64,000 nt of DNA from Enterobacter sp. R4-368 (GCF_000410515.1 NC_021500.1:4464001-4528000), one strand, 5' to 3'. Shown: positions 19,049 through 29,680, counted from the stretch's first letter. The notes: generated by a model not told the origin, from the sequence alone. Numbers and translations: made by a program.

Positions 19049-20713
19049 TTAATAAGCTGACTGGTGAATACCAACCGCGCGACCTGACGGATCGTTCATG
19101 GTTTTGAAGGCTTCGTCCCATTCAAACGCTTTTGCGGAAGAACAGGCAACGGACGGGCCGCCGGGAACACATTCCGCCGCGCTTGCCAGCGGGAACAGCT
19201 CTTCAAAAATTTCGCGGTACAGATACGCTTCTTTCGATGCTGGCGTGTTGTACGGGAAACGGTAGCTGGCCGTTGCCAGTTGTTGATCCGTAACCTGCTG
19301 CGCGGCAACTTCTTTCAGCGTATCGATCCAGCTATAACCCACGCCGTCGGAGAACTGCTCTTTCTGGCGCCATGCCACGCTTGCCGGCAGGTAGGACTCA
19401 AAACATTCGCGCAGAATGTGTTTCTCCATTTTGCCGTTGCTGCCGCACATTTTGTCTTCCGGGTTGATACGCATCGCCACGTCGAGGAATTTTTTATCCA
19501 GGAACGGCACGCGCGCCTCCACGCCCCAGGCGGACATCGCTTTGTTTGCACGGGCGCAGTCAAACATATGCAGGGCCTGCAGTTTACGCACGGTTTCTTC
19601 GTGCAGCTCTTTGGCATCCGGCGCTTTATGGAAATAGAGATAACCGCCAAACACTTCATCGGAACCTTCGCCGGAGAGCACCATTTTGATGCCCATCGCT
19701 TTGATTTTACGTGACATCAGATACATCGGCGTCGAGGCACGAATCGTCGTCACGTCATAGGTTTCGATGTGGTAAATCACATCGCGAATCGCATCCAGTC
19801 CTTCCTGCACGGTGAAATGAATTTCATGGTGCACGGTGCCAAGATGGTTGGCGACTTCCTGCGCCGCTTTCAGATCCGGCGCGCCTTTCAGACCCACGGC
19901 GAAGGAGTGCAGTTGCGGCCACCAGGCTTCTGATTTCTCCTGATCTTCAACGCGACGGGCTGCGAATTTTTTGGTGATCGCGGAAATGACCGAAGAATCC
20001 AGACCACCCGAAAGCAGCACGCCGTACGGCACATCGGACATCAGGTGGCTTTTCACCGCGTCTTCCAGCGCCTGGCGCAGTTCCGCTTTGTCGGTCACGT
20101 TGTCTTTTACTGCATCGTAGTCAAACCAGTCGCGCTGATAATAAGAGCGGATTTCACCGTCTTTGCTCCACAGGTAGCTGCCTGCCGGGAACTCTTTAAT
20201 GGTGCGGCAAACCGGCACCAGCGCTTTCATTTCTGACGCCACGTACAGGTTGCCGTGTTCGTCGTGCCCCATATACAGCGGGATAATGCCGATATGGTCG
20301 CGGCCAATCAGGTAAGCATCTTTTTCACTGTCGTACAGGGCGAAAGCGAACATACCTTGCAAGTCGTCGAGGAATTCCGGCCCTTTTTCCTGATACAGCG
20401 CGAGGATCACTTCACAGTCAGAACCGGTCTGGAATGCGTAACGGTCGCCATATTCTGCGCGCAGCGCCTGGTGGTTATAAATTTCACCGTTCACTGCCAG
20501 CGCATGTGTTTTCTTCTCGTTGTAGAGCGGCTGTGCCCCGGCGTTAACGTCAACAATAGACAGACGTTCATGCGCCAGAATGGCTTTATCACTTGCATAA
20601 ACACCGGACCAGTCCGGGCCGCGGTGGCGCATCAGTCGGGATAATTCCAGCGCTTTTTTACGTAATTCGACTGCGTCGGTTTTAATATCCAGTACGCCAA
20701 AAATTGAACACAT
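19049..20713 (-). CDS. asnB: AsnB, asparagine synthetase B (glutamine-hydrolysing)
   Basis: 554 residues, the E. coli length, from the ATG at 20713. That start places the catalytic Cys at position 2 (MCSIFGV) after Met removal; the nine extra upstream residues in frame are rejected. An N-terminal Ntn-type glutaminase domain (to about 200) is followed by the ATP-pyrophosphatase domain with LLSGGLDSSV and the aspartate-site sequence VLSGEGSDEVFGGY. It makes asparagine from aspartate, ATP and glutamine. It has its own terminator and is separated from nagD by a UUCG-loop terminator. Confidence 0.98.
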   Translation of the reverse strand: MCSIFGVLDIKTDAVELRKKALELSRLMRHRGPDWSGVYASDKAILAHERLSIVDVNAGAQPLYNEKKTHALAVNGEIYNHQALRAEYGDRYAFQTGSDCEVILALYQEKGPEFLDDLQGMFAFALYDSEKDAYLIGRDHIGIIPLYMGHDEHGNLYVASEMKALVPVCRTIKEFPAGSYLWSKDGEIRSYYQRDWFDYDAVKDNVTDKAELRQALEDAVKSHLMSDVPYGVLLSGGLDSSVISAITKKFAARRVEDQEKSEAWWPQLHSFAVGLKGAPDLKAAQEVANHLGTVHHEIHFTVQEGLDAIRDVIYHIETYDVTTIRASTPMYLMSRKIKAMGIKMVLSGEGSDEVFGGYLYFHKAPDAKELHEETVRKLQALHMFDCARANKAMSAWGVEARVPFLDKKFLDVAMRINPEDKMCGSNGKMEKHILRECFESYLPASVAWRQKEQFSDGVGYSWIDTLKEVAAQQVTDQQLATASYRFPYNTPASKEAYLYREIFEELFPLASAAECVPGGPSVACSSAKAFEWDEAFKTMNDPSGRAVGIHQSAY

Positions 20714-20931
20714 AGACTTCTCCGTTAACCTTGAGTGCAAAGCTGTAATGTTGTGTGCTTGCAGTCAAAATGCCGCAAAAACGGGGCAGCGCGCAAGCCT
20801 TTTACCGCGCTGAAAGTAAAAAGTGCAATGATGATTATTGAATGCTGAAAAAAGAGTATGCATAAGACTCTGTTATTGATGGATCGGCAAAATAATGCGC
20901 TTTTTATTGAATGGTGTTCTTTTTGGCAGGG

Positions 20932-20963
20932 GTGAAAATAAAAAACCACGCCCGAAGACGTGG
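20932..20963 (-). terminator. nag operon (nagD) terminator
   Basis: Minus strand: ACCACGTC-TTCG-GGCGTGGT, an 8-bp stem with one T-G pair and a UUCG loop, then TTTTTATTTT. Located 7 bp past the nagD stop; ends nagB-nagA-nagC-nagD. Confidence 0.88.
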
Positions 20964-20969
20964 TGAAGT

Positions 20970-21722
20970 TTAGATAACGTCGATTTCCGCGACCGAGGGG
21001 TAAATCCACGACGGGCGAAACGGCATACTGTCGATATCATCGATGCGCGACACACCAGAGAGTACCAGGATGGTTTCAAGCCCGGCCTGGAAGCCCGCCA
21101 GGATATCGGTGCGCAGGTTATCGCCCACAATCACCGTCTGTTCGGAATGCGCCTGCATAGTGTTGAGCGCCGCACGGATAATCCACGGGCTGGGTTTGCC
21201 GACATAGAAAGGTTTGCGGCCGGAAATTTTTTCAATACCTGCACACAGCGCACCGCAGGCTGGGTAGTATCCACGACCGTGGGTGTCAGGGTTGGTGGCG
21301 ATAAAGCGCGCGCCGTTCGCCACGAAGAACGCTGCTTTATGCATCATTTCCCAGTTATAGGAGCGGGTCTCGCCAACGATGACAAAATCCGGGTTGATAT
21401 CGGTAATGGTAAAACCAGCTTTGTAAAGCTCGTGGATCAGTGCGCCTTCGCCCACCACATAGGCTTTTTTCCCTTCCTGGCGTTTAAGAAAATCGGCGGT
21501 CGCCATCGCCGAGGTATAAAAGACGCTGGCAGGCACATCAATCCCCGCGGAGACAAAGCGGTTCGCCAGATCCTGGCCCGTTTGCGAAGGGTAGTTGGTC
21601 AGTAATACCAGCGGCATGCCTTTTTCAAGGATGCGGGAGATAAACTCCGCAGCACCCGGTACGGCAACGTTGTCGTGCATCAGCACGCCGTCAATATCAC
21701 AGATTACATTCTGAATGGTCAT
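20970..21722 (-). CDS. nagD: NagD (UmpH), HAD-family nucleotidase
   Basis: 250-residue HAD phosphatase, class IIA cap. Motif I is DIDGVLMHDN and motif IV IVGDNLRTDILAG. In E. coli this protein hydrolyses UMP and other nucleoside monophosphates and damps excess pyrimidine, despite its place in the nag operon. It is the last gene of nagBACD, 41 bp after nagC. Confidence 0.96.
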   Translation of the reverse strand: MTIQNVICDIDGVLMHDNVAVPGAAEFISRILEKGMPLVLLTNYPSQTGQDLANRFVSAGIDVPASVFYTSAMATADFLKRQEGKKAYVVGEGALIHELYKAGFTITDINPDFVIVGETRSYNWEMMHKAAFFVANGARFIATNPDTHGRGYYPACGALCAGIEKISGRKPFYVGKPSPWIIRAALNTMQAHSEQTVIVGDNLRTDILAGFQAGLETILVLSGVSRIDDIDSMPFRPSWIYPSVAEIDVI

Positions 21723-21763
21723 GGACTGTCCGGATAAAAAATAAGTATTAACGATAGACGCTG

Positions 21764-22984
21764 TTAGTTTTCCAGCAAACGTTGCAGCAGCAGACCGTTC
21801 AACATAGCGCGTTTTACCAGCGCAAACGCGCCGATCGCCGAGCGGTGATCCAGCGCGGAAGGCACCACCGGCAAGTTTTTGCGAAACGCTTTTAACGCCT
21901 GAGTGTTAATGCACGCCTCAATGGCCGGGAGCAGCACTTTTTCTGCGTCAACAATTTCCCCGGCGATCACCACTTTCTGCGGGTTAAACAGGTTAATGGC
22001 AATGGCGATGGTTTTACCCAAATGGCGACCAACATATTCAATCACTTCACAGGCCAACGCATCGCCTTTGTTGGCGGCTTTGCAGATGGTTTTGATAGAG
22101 CAATCTTCCAGCGTCAGGCGGCTCTGGTAGCCCTGTTCCAGCAGGTGACGAACGCGGTGTTCTATTGCGGCATTGGCGGCGATAGTTTCCAGACAGCCAA
22201 AATTGCCACAGTGGCAGCGTTCGCCCAGTGGCTCGACTTGCACGTGTCCAATTTCGCCGACGTTGCCGTTACGACCGATAAAAATGCGCCCGTTAGAGAT
22301 AATCCCGGCGCCCGTCCCGCGGTGCACGCGCACCAGAATGGAGTCTTCACAATCCTGGCTTGCCCCAAAATAGTGCTCGGCCAGCGCCAGACTGCGAATG
22401 TCATGCCCGACAAAACAGGTCAATTTGAAACGTTCTTCAAGGGCTTCCACCAGCGCCCAGTTTTCAACCTGAATATGCGGCATATAGCGAATCACACCGC
22501 TTTCCGGGTCTACCAGGCCCGGCAGAATAACGGAAATCGCGATCAGTTCGCGGATCTTACGCTGGCAGGTTTCAATAAAGTGGCTGATGGTATTGAGCAG
22601 CGCGTGTTCCAGCGTTTCCTGGGTACGTTCGGGAAGCGGATAATGCTCTTCCGCCAGCACTTTGCTGCTTAAATCGTACAAGGTCAGGGTGGTGTCGTAA
22701 CGCCCGAGGCGCACGCCGATAGCCTGGAAACTGCGGGTTTCGGTAACAATGGAGATAGCGCGGCGGCCCCCGGTGGAGGCCTGCTGATCGACTTCTTTGA
22801 TCAGCCCGCGTTCGATGAGCTGGCGCGTGATTTTTGTCACGCTGGCGGGAGCAAGCTGGCTTTGTTCGGCAATCTGAATGCGCGAAATGGGGCCGTGTTG
22901 GTCAATCAGGCGGTAAACCGCCGCGCTGTTAAGCTGCTTTACGAGGTCAACGTTACCGATTTGAGCTTGTCCGCCTGATGTCAT
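21764..22984 (-). CDS. nagC: NagC, N-acetylglucosamine-responsive repressor
   Basis: 406-residue ROK-family repressor. The N-terminal winged helix-turn-helix (ISRIQIAEQSQLAPASVTKITRQL) is followed by a ROK sugar-kinase-like domain with the zinc signature CHCGNFGCLE. GlcNAc-6-phosphate, made by NagE, releases it from DNA. Expected targets in this window are the nagB-nagE gap and the chiP upstream region, where matching palindromes are seen. It lies 9 bp after nagA. Confidence 0.97.
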   Translation of the reverse strand: MTSGGQAQIGNVDLVKQLNSAAVYRLIDQHGPISRIQIAEQSQLAPASVTKITRQLIERGLIKEVDQQASTGGRRAISIVTETRSFQAIGVRLGRYDTTLTLYDLSSKVLAEEHYPLPERTQETLEHALLNTISHFIETCQRKIRELIAISVILPGLVDPESGVIRYMPHIQVENWALVEALEERFKLTCFVGHDIRSLALAEHYFGASQDCEDSILVRVHRGTGAGIISNGRIFIGRNGNVGEIGHVQVEPLGERCHCGNFGCLETIAANAAIEHRVRHLLEQGYQSRLTLEDCSIKTICKAANKGDALACEVIEYVGRHLGKTIAIAINLFNPQKVVIAGEIVDAEKVLLPAIEACINTQALKAFRKNLPVVPSALDHRSAIGAFALVKRAMLNGLLLQRLLEN

Positions 22985-22993
22985 ACCGTCTCT

Positions 22994-24142
22994 TTATGCA
23001 GTGACGACCTCGTTGCCATTAACGATGGTCTTGATGATTTTATAATCGCGCGTGAACGCCGTCAGGTTCGCCACTTTCCCCGCGGCGAGACTTCCCAGCT
23101 TTTCGTCAACGCCAATGGCGCGAGCGGGGTAGAGGGTTGCCATACGCAGCGCTTCATCCAGCGCAATGCCGACATGCTCTACCAGATTTCGCACCCCTTC
23201 GATCATCGTCAGGGAGGAACCGCTCAGCGTTCCGTTTTCGTCCACGCACAGTCCATTACGGTAGTATATTGTTTTGCCAGCAAAAATGAACTGCTCAATA
23301 TTCGCGCCTGCTGGTGCTGTCGCGTCAGTTACCAGGCAAAGTTTGTCGCCTTTCAATCGCTTAGCATTACGGATATTAACGTAATCGACATGCAGGCCAT
23401 CTGCAATCACGCCACAGTAAACGTCTGTGTCATCAAGCACTGCGCCTGCCAGACCGGGTTCACGGCCGGTAATGTACGGCATGGCATTATATAAATGTGT
23501 GGCGAACGTGATCCCGGCGCGGAAACCGGCTTTTGCTTCTTTTAACGTTGCGTTGGAGTGACCGGCAGAAACCACGATGCCCGCGTCAGCTAACTGGTGA
23601 ATCACCTCGGTGCCCGCCATTTCCGGGGCCAGCGTAACTTTGGTGATCACATCGGCGTTCTGGCACAGGAAGTCGACTAATGCCGGATCCGGTTTACGCA
23701 CGAATTCCGGGTTGTGCGTGCCTTTTTTAACAATATTCAGCCACGGCCCTTCCAGATGAAGGCCCAGCGCCTGATTCGGGTATTTAGCCAGGTAATCGCG
23801 CATTACCTGCACGCCCTGTTTCATTAATTCATCGCTGGTGGTAATCAGCGTCGGCAGGTAGCTGGTGCAGCCGGATTTCTCATTTGCTTGCTGCATGATT
23901 TCCAGCGTTTTTACGCTAACGGCTTCTGCGGTGTCGTTAAACTGTACGCCGCCACAGCCGTTGAGCTGCACGTCGATAAAACCGGGGGCAAGGATGGCAC
24001 CATTCAGCGAGCGTTGTTCAATTCCTGTTGGCAGCTCAGCCAGCGGACAAAGGCGTTCAATCAGACCATTGGCAATGACCAGCGCATGGTCATCCAGAAT
24101 TTCATGGCCGGTGTAGATTCGGCCCTGGGTTAAAGCATACAT
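22994..24142 (-). CDS. nagA: NagA, N-acetylglucosamine-6-phosphate deacetylase
   Basis: 382 residues, E. coli length, amidohydrolase superfamily. It converts GlcNAc-6-P to glucosamine-6-P and acetate, lowering the NagC inducer. Visible active-site segments are HLEGPW, GHSNAT, THLYNAM and [10 protein letters not shown], the last with the catalytic Asp. Second gene of the operon, 63 bp after nagB. Confidence 0.98.
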   Translation of the reverse strand: MYALTQGRIYTGHEILDDHALVIANGLIERLCPLAELPTGIEQRSLNGAILAPGFIDVQLNGCGGVQFNDTAEAVSVKTLEIMQQANEKSGCTSYLPTLITTSDELMKQGVQVMRDYLAKYPNQALGLHLEGPWLNIVKKGTHNPEFVRKPDPALVDFLCQNADVITKVTLAPEMAGTEVIHQLADAGIVVSAGHSNATLKEAKAGFRAGITFATHLYNAMPYITGREPGLAGAVLDDTDVYCGVIADGLHVDYVNIRNAKRLKGDKLCLVTDATAPAGANIEQFIFAGKTIYYRNGLCVDENGTLSGSSLTMIEGVRNLVEHVGIALDEALRMATLYPARAIGVDEKLGSLAAGKVANLTAFTRDYKIIKTIVNGNEVVTA

Positions 24143-24205
24143 AACGACCCCCGGTTAACTAGGTACACCGCTCCGCAGGATCCGCCTCGCGGAGCGGGAA
24201 CTGAC

Positions 24206-25006
24206 TTACAGACCTTTAATATTTTCCGCTTCCAACTCGTTGAAGTATTTCAACGTTTTCACTTTCAGCTCCATCGTGGACGGTTCGTCACAGACGATGA
24301 CGGCTTTCGGGTGTAACTGCAGGCAACTGATAGTCCACATGTGGTTAACGTTGCCCTCAACAGCCGCCTGCAGCGCCTGCGCTTTCACGCCGCCGAGCAC
24401 CAGGATCATCACCTCTTCCGCATCCAACAGCGTACCCACGCCAACGGTCAGTGCGTATTTCGGCACCTGATTAACGTCGCCGTCAAAGAAGCGAGAGTTC
24501 GCCACGCGAGTGTCATGGGTCAGGGTTTTAATACGGGTGCGCGAGGCCAGCGAAGACGCCGGTTCGTTAAACGCGATGTGCCCATCGTTGCCTACGCCAC
24601 CCATAAACAGGTGAATTTTGCCGTAAGAGCGGATTTTTTCTTCATAACGGCGACATTCTGCGTCAATATCCGGCGCGTTGCCATCGAGCAGGTTAATATT
24701 TTCAGCCGGAATATCAACGTGATCGAAGAAATTTCGGTGCATAAAGCTGTGGTAGCTTTCCGGGTGATCTTTCGGCAAGCCGACATACTCATCCATGTTA
24801 AAGGTGACAACATGCTGGAAACTAACCTGGCCTGCTTTGTGCATCTCAACTAACGCTTTGTACGCGGTGAGCGGAGTTCCACCGGTTGGTAAGCCGAGAA
24901 TAAACGGACGGTCTGCGGTTGGTTTGAACGCGTTGATACGATTGACGATATGGCGGGCTGCCCATTTGCCGACTTGTTCAGCTGTCGCCAGGGGAATCAG
25001 TCTCAT
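24206..25006 (-). CDS. nagB: NagB, glucosamine-6-phosphate deaminase
   Basis: 266 residues, E. coli length. It isomerises and deaminates glucosamine-6-P to fructose-6-P and ammonia, delivering amino sugar to glycolysis. Motifs [17 protein letters not shown] and [16 protein letters not shown] carry the phosphate site and catalytic Asp/His/Glu residues. First gene of nagBACD, divergent from nagE, repressed by NagC and probably activated by CRP from the shared 331-bp gap. Confidence 0.98.
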   Translation of the reverse strand: MRLIPLATAEQVGKWAARHIVNRINAFKPTADRPFILGLPTGGTPLTAYKALVEMHKAGQVSFQHVVTFNMDEYVGLPKDHPESYHSFMHRNFFDHVDIPAENINLLDGNAPDIDAECRRYEEKIRSYGKIHLFMGGVGNDGHIAFNEPASSLASRTRIKTLTHDTRVANSRFFDGDVNQVPKYALTVGVGTLLDAEEVMILVLGGVKAQALQAAVEGNVNHMWTISCLQLHPKAVIVCDEPSTMELKVKTLKYFNELEAENIKGL

Positions 25007-25175
25007 TGTTCACCTCTAAAGTTAAATGAAGAAAGTTGGCGGAATGCGTGCTAACTCAGCGTTAAGCGTAACCTGGTTCGCGACAGAGAGAAGGGAGCAA
25101 TCCGTCCTGATATTTTTAATCATAAAATAAGTTTTACCTGTTTGCCAGTGATTGGGAGGGTGATTGACGATACTT

Positions 25176-25191
25176 AGTGATTTTAATCACA
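25176..25191. promoter_or_regulatory. CRP-type site between nagB and nagE
   Basis: AGTGATTTTAATCACA matches the CRP half-sites GTGA and TCAC with the standard 6-bp spacing. E. coli has a CRP site at the equivalent place, where it activates both directions. Confidence 0.8.
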
Positions 25192-25201
25192 GAAAATACG
25201 C

Positions 25202-25226
25202 TTTTAATTTGCGAGGCGAATTAATT
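25202..25226. promoter_or_regulatory. NagC-type operator upstream of nagE
   Basis: AATTTGCGAGGCGAATT, an imperfect 17-bp palindrome flanked by T/A tracts. It shares the xTTyGCGnnGCGAATT layout with the two sites before chiP. Assigned by similarity within the window and by NagC's known role. Confidence 0.65.
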
Positions 25227-25337
25227 TTTCACACACTCTGTCAGGTAGTGAGAAAATAGCCGTGATTTCAGGGTTAGTGACACAATAAAAAACGACTGTT
25301 TCAGTGAGCTCTCATCGGGTTCATAGGGGGAATAAAA

Positions 25338-27356
25338 GTGAGTATTCTAGGTTATCTGCAAAAGATCGGCCGTGCGCTAATGGTGCCTGTCGCCACGCTG
25401 CCTGCGGCGGCAATTCTGATGGGTGTCGGGTACTGGATTGACCCGGTTGGCTGGGGTGGTCAAAACGCACTGGCGGCGTTTTTCATCCAGTCCGGCTCCG
25501 CCATTATCGATAACATGGGCGTGCTGTTCGCGGTGGGTGTCGCTTACGGTATGTCAAAAGACAAAGATGGTGCTGCGGCGCTGGCTGGCTTTGTCGGCTT
25601 CCTGGTTCTGACCACGCTCTGTTCACCGGCAGCAGTGGCAATGATCCAAAAAATCCCGGCGGATCAAGTTCCGGCCGCGTTTGGCAAAATCAAAAACCAG
25701 TTCGTCGGTATTCTGGTGGGGATTATTGCCGCTGAACTCTATAACCGCTTTAGCAGCGTTGAGCTGCCGAAAGCGCTCTCCTTCTTTAGCGGTCGCCGTC
25801 TGGTGCCGATCCTCACCTCGTTTGTTATGATCGTTGTTGCTTTCATCATGATGTATATCTGGCCGGTCGTGTTTAGCGGTCTGGTGGAATTTGGTGAAAG
25901 CATTCAGAAACTCGGCTCCGTGGGCGCTGGCGTTTACGCCTTCTTTAACCGCCTGTTAATTCCGGTCGGTTTGCACCATGCGCTCAACTCCGTGTTCTGG
26001 TTTGACGTAGCAGGTATTAACGATATTCCTAACTTCCTTGGTGGCGCGCAGTCTATCGAAGCCGGTAAAGCGGTGGTCGGTATCACTGGCCGTTACCAGG
26101 CCGGTTTCTTCCCGATCATGATGTTCGGCCTGCCGGGCGCGGCGCTGGCGATTTACCACTGCGCACGTCCGGAAAATAAAGCCAAAGTTCTGGGTATCAT
26201 GATGGCGGGCGCGTTTGCCTCGTTCTTTACCGGTATCACTGAACCGCTGGAATTCTCCTTTATGTTCGTTGCGCCGGTACTGTATGTGATCCATGCAGTG
26301 CTGACGGGGATCTCCGTATTTATCGCCGCGAGCATGCACTGGATTGCCGGTTTCGGCTTCAGCGCCGGTCTGGTGGATATGGTGCTCTCCTCGCGTAACC
26401 CGCTGGCGACCCAGTGGTGGATGCTGATCCCGCAAGGTCTGGTGTTCTTCGTTATCTATTACGTGGTTTTCCGTTTCGCTATCACCAAGTTCAACATGCT
26501 GACTCCGGGTCGCGAACTGGCTGTTTCCGGCGACGAAGCGGATGGTCAGGATATGAATGTCAGCGGTAACACCGAGCAGGATGTGAGTGGCCTGGCGCGT
26601 CAGTATATCGCCGCGATTGGGGGGTCTTCTAACCTGACTGGTATTGACGCCTGTATCACTCGTCTGCGTTTAACGGTGAAAGACTCTTCGCTGGTGAACG
26701 AATCCATGGCGAAACGTCTTGGCGCCTCAGGCGTTATTCGCCTGAACAAAACCGGCGTGCAGATTATCGTTGGTTTCGTGGCGGAAAAAATTGCCGACGC
26801 GATGAGAACGGCAGGTGATGTCCCGGCTGCAGCCAATGCTGCTCCGGCAGCGGCTCCGGCGGCATCGGTAAAGCCGCAGGCGGTACCGAACGCGATAACC
26901 ATCGCTGAGTTGGTATCGCCTGTAACCGGTGAACTGGTGGCGCTGGATCAAGTGCCGGATGAAGCCTTTGCCAGCAAAGCTGTGGGTGATGGCGTGGCAG
27001 TGAAACCGACGGATAAAACCGTGGTTTCTCCGGCTGCGGGCACCATTGTGAAAATCTTCAACACTAACCATGCCTTCTGCCTGGAAACCGAGAAAGGTGC
27101 GGAAATCGTTGTCCATATGGGCATTGATACCGTGGCGCTGGGCGGCCAGGGCTTTACTCGCCTGGTTGAAGAAGGTGCGGAAGTGGTAGCGGGACAGCCG
27201 ATCCTCGAAATGGATCTGGAATACCTCAACGCGAATGCCCGTTCAATGATTAGCCCGGTGGTGGTCAGCAATATCGACGACTTTAGCGGTCTGGTTATCA
27301 AGGCGCAGGGCGCGGTGGTTGCTGGTCAGACTCCGCTGTATGAAATTAAAGGCTAA
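25338..27356 (+). CDS. nagE: NagE, PTS EIICBA for N-acetylglucosamine
   Basis: 672-residue PTS permease that imports GlcNAc and makes GlcNAc-6-P. It starts at GTG 25338, preceded by AGGGGG. Order: IIC membrane domain (1 to about 385), linker, IIB with phospho-Cys C439 in IDACITRLRLTV, an Ala/Pro linker (AAAPAASVKPQAVP) and IIA with phospho-His H593 in EIVVHMGID. IIB and IIA are very like E. coli NagE, but IIC (WIDPVGWGG, KIPADQVPAAFGK) is not the E. coli type and makes the protein 24 residues longer. It resembles Klebsiella-type NagE as I recall it. The intact nag operon opposite supports the GlcNAc assignment over glucose or maltose. Confidence 0.94.
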   Translation: MSILGYLQKIGRALMVPVATLPAAAILMGVGYWIDPVGWGGQNALAAFFIQSGSAIIDNMGVLFAVGVAYGMSKDKDGAAALAGFVGFLVLTTLCSPAAVAMIQKIPADQVPAAFGKIKNQFVGILVGIIAAELYNRFSSVELPKALSFFSGRRLVPILTSFVMIVVAFIMMYIWPVVFSGLVEFGESIQKLGSVGAGVYAFFNRLLIPVGLHHALNSVFWFDVAGINDIPNFLGGAQSIEAGKAVVGITGRYQAGFFPIMMFGLPGAALAIYHCARPENKAKVLGIMMAGAFASFFTGITEPLEFSFMFVAPVLYVIHAVLTGISVFIAASMHWIAGFGFSAGLVDMVLSSRNPLATQWWMLIPQGLVFFVIYYVVFRFAITKFNMLTPGRELAVSGDEADGQDMNVSGNTEQDVSGLARQYIAAIGGSSNLTGIDACITRLRLTVKDSSLVNESMAKRLGASGVIRLNKTGVQIIVGFVAEKIADAMRTAGDVPAAANAAPAAAPAASVKPQAVPNAITIAELVSPVTGELVALDQVPDEAFASKAVGDGVAVKPTDKTVVSPAAGTIVKIFNTNHAFCLETEKGAEIVVHMGIDTVALGGQGFTRLVEEGAEVVAGQPILEMDLEYLNANARSMISPVVVSNIDDFSGLVIKAQGAVVAGQTPLYEIKG

Positions 27357-27383
27357 TAGCTCCTGAGTAAGCTTTCATGCCTT

Positions 27384-27418
27384 AAGCGGCGGGGGAATAT
27401 CCTCCGCCGCTTTTTTTT
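27384..27418 (+). terminator. nagE terminator
   Basis: AAGCGGCGG...CCGCCGCTT stem, extended by a few more G-C pairs around an AATAT loop, followed by eight T residues; about 27 bp past the nagE stop. Confidence 0.9.
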
Positions 27419-27470
27419 GCCTTGCATTTAATCAGTGCCATACTGATGTCGCTTTTATCAAGGGGATGAT

Positions 27471-27902
27471 ATGAAAAGGATAATTTGCGCGTTCTTTATC
27501 GCACTGACGTTAAGCGGCTGTATTCCACGTTACGCCACGCTGCGTCCACACTATGAAGTGGATGTGCGTAATCCGGCCGGGGAACCGATCTCAACGGCAA
27601 TGATGTGGGTCAGCACCGGGCGTTCACCGCCGGGGTACTATCCGCCGCCGGAAGCGTTTCGAGCCGATCGGCAAGGGCATATCGACGTGGAGAAAAAATC
27701 CCAGTGGGAAAATATGATTTTCTTTTTGCACGGGACGAATTTCTACTCGTGGGGCTGGTGTATTGAAGCGCCGGGTTATGTTCCGCAAAACGGCGAGGGC
27801 GATGAGATAGCGAGCCCGGTCATCCTTAAACCGACCACGCAAGATTTACGCTGCCGACAAGCGCAGGACGTAGCTGAATACCTTTCTTCCGGGCATCAGT
27901 GA
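27471..27902 (+). CDS. Small predicted lipoprotein, unknown function
   Basis: 143 residues. The signal peptide [17 protein letters not shown] ends in the lipobox LSGC, so the mature protein should be lipidated at Cys17; the next residue is Ile, not Asp, which favours the outer membrane. The mature part has a beta-rich look: [20 protein letters not shown], a Pro/Tyr stretch ([11 protein letters not shown]), [13 protein letters not shown] and CIEAPGYVP. This spacing recalls carboxypeptidase-regulatory/transthyretin-like domains, a guess only. GGGGA lies before the ATG. It sits between nagE and glnS, adjacent in E. coli. Confidence 0.8.
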   Translation: MKRIICAFFIALTLSGCIPRYATLRPHYEVDVRNPAGEPISTAMMWVSTGRSPPGYYPPPEAFRADRQGHIDVEKKSQWENMIFFLHGTNFYSWGWCIEAPGYVPQNGEGDEIASPVILKPTTQDLRCRQAQDVAEYLSSGHQ

Positions 27903-27985
27903 TTTGTATAAGTAAAGGTTGTTTCCTGCGTCCTCTTATTAGATCATATGCCGTTATATGTTGTTTACGCCTTGAGGAACCTGTG

Positions 27986-29653
27986 ATGAGTGAGGCAGAA
28001 GCCCGCCCGACTAACTTTATTCGCCAGATCATTGATGAAGATCTGGCCAGTGGTAAGCACACTACCGTCCATACCCGTTTTCCGCCGGAGCCAAATGGTT
28101 ATTTGCACATTGGCCACGCGAAATCGATCTGCCTGAACTTTGGTATCGCCCAGGATTACCAGGGGCAGTGCAACCTGCGTTTCGATGACACAAACCCTGC
28201 AAAAGAAGACATCGAATACGTTGAATCTATTAAGAACGACGTGCAATGGTTGGGCTTTCACTGGTCTGGCGATATCTGCTACTCCTCGGATTATTTCGAC
28301 AAGCTGTACGAATACGCGATCGAGCTTATCAACAAAGGCCTGGCCTACGTTGACGAGCTCTCCGCTGATGAGATCCGCGAATATCGCGGTACATTGACGG
28401 CACCGGGTAAGAACAGCCCGTATCGCGATCGCAGCGTGGAAGAGAACCTGGCGCTGTTTGAAAAAATGCGCGCGGGTGGCTTCGAAGAGGGTAAAGCGTG
28501 CCTGCGTGCGAAGATCGATATGGCGTCACCGTTTATCGTGATGCGCGATCCGGTGCTGTATCGCATTAAATTCGCCGAACATCACCAGACCGGTAACAAG
28601 TGGTGCATCTACCCGATGTACGACTTTACCCACTGCATCAGCGATGCGCTGGAAGGCATTACTCATTCACTGTGTACGCTGGAATTCCAGGATAACCGCC
28701 GTCTGTATGACTGGGTGCTGGATAACATCACCATTCCGGTTCACCCGCGCCAGTACGAATTTTCGCGCCTGAATCTGGAATACACTGTGATGTCCAAGCG
28801 CAAGCTGAACCTGCTGGTCACTGACAAGCATGTTGAAGGCTGGGACGATCCGCGTATGCCGACCATCTCCGGTCTGCGCCGCCGTGGTTACACCGCAGGC
28901 TCTATCCGCGAATTCTGCAAACGTATCGGTGTCACCAAACAGGACAACACCATTGAGATGGCTTCTCTGGAGTCCTGCATCCGTGAAGATCTGAATGAAA
29001 ACGCACCGCGTGCAATGGCGGTTATCGATCCGGTGAAGCTGGTTATCGAAAATTACCCGCAGGGCAGCAGCGAAATCGTTAGCATGCCGAACCATCCGAA
29101 TAAGCCGGAAATGGGCACACGTGACGTGCCGTTTAGCGGTGAAATCTGGATCGATCGCGCAGATTTCCGCGAAGAAGCCAACAAACAGTACAAGCGTCTG
29201 GTACTGGGTAAAGAGGTTCGTCTGCGTAACGCTTATGTCATCAAAGCAGAACGCGTGGAGAAAGATGCCGACGGCAACATCACCACTATTTTCTGTTCTT
29301 ACGATGCGGACACGCTGAGCAAAGATCCGGCCGATGGTCGCAAAGTGAAAGGGGTTATTCACTGGGTGAGCGCACAGCATGCGCTGCCGGTCGAAATCCG
29401 CCTTTACGATCGTCTGTTCAGCGTCCCGAATCCGGGGGCGGCCGAAGATTTCCTGTCGACCATCAACCCGGAATCGCTGGTTATTAAGCAAGGCTACGCC
29501 GAACCGTCATTGAAAGAAGCAGAGGCGGGCAAAGCTTACCAGTTCGAACGTGAAGGTTATTTCTGCCTTGATAGCCGTCATGCAACCGCTTCCAAACCGG
29601 TGTTCAACCGTACCGTGGGTCTGCGCGATACCTGGGCGAAAATCGGCGACTGA
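27986..29653 (+). CDS. glnS: GlnS, glutaminyl-tRNA synthetase
   Basis: 555 residues, class I. HIGH appears in YLHIGHAKS and the KMSKS variant as VMSKRKL. It charges the Gln tRNAs, four of which are encoded at 18.1-18.6 kb. The frame is open from 27899, but the ATG at 27986 gives the conserved [11 protein letters not shown] start after a GAGGAAC element; the 29 extra residues overlap the preceding lipoprotein gene and are rejected. Confidence 0.98.
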   Translation: MSEAEARPTNFIRQIIDEDLASGKHTTVHTRFPPEPNGYLHIGHAKSICLNFGIAQDYQGQCNLRFDDTNPAKEDIEYVESIKNDVQWLGFHWSGDICYSSDYFDKLYEYAIELINKGLAYVDELSADEIREYRGTLTAPGKNSPYRDRSVEENLALFEKMRAGGFEEGKACLRAKIDMASPFIVMRDPVLYRIKFAEHHQTGNKWCIYPMYDFTHCISDALEGITHSLCTLEFQDNRRLYDWVLDNITIPVHPRQYEFSRLNLEYTVMSKRKLNLLVTDKHVEGWDDPRMPTISGLRRRGYTAGSIREFCKRIGVTKQDNTIEMASLESCIREDLNENAPRAMAVIDPVKLVIENYPQGSSEIVSMPNHPNKPEMGTRDVPFSGEIWIDRADFREEANKQYKRLVLGKEVRLRNAYVIKAERVEKDADGNITTIFCSYDADTLSKDPADGRKVKGVIHWVSAQHALPVEIRLYDRLFSVPNPGAAEDFLSTINPESLVIKQGYAEPSLKEAEAGKAYQFEREGYFCLDSRHATASKPVFNRTVGLRDTWAKIGD

Positions 29654-29680
29654 GTAAGTCAACCAGAAACAATTGGGTTA

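Larger units (their letters stand above)
25007..25337. other. nagB-nagE divergent control region
   Basis: 331 bp with no gene. It carries a CRP-type site near the middle and a NagC-type operator nearer nagE. An A+T-rich stretch at about 25110-25135, nearer nagB, may be the second NagC site, but its match is weak. Confidence 0.7.
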
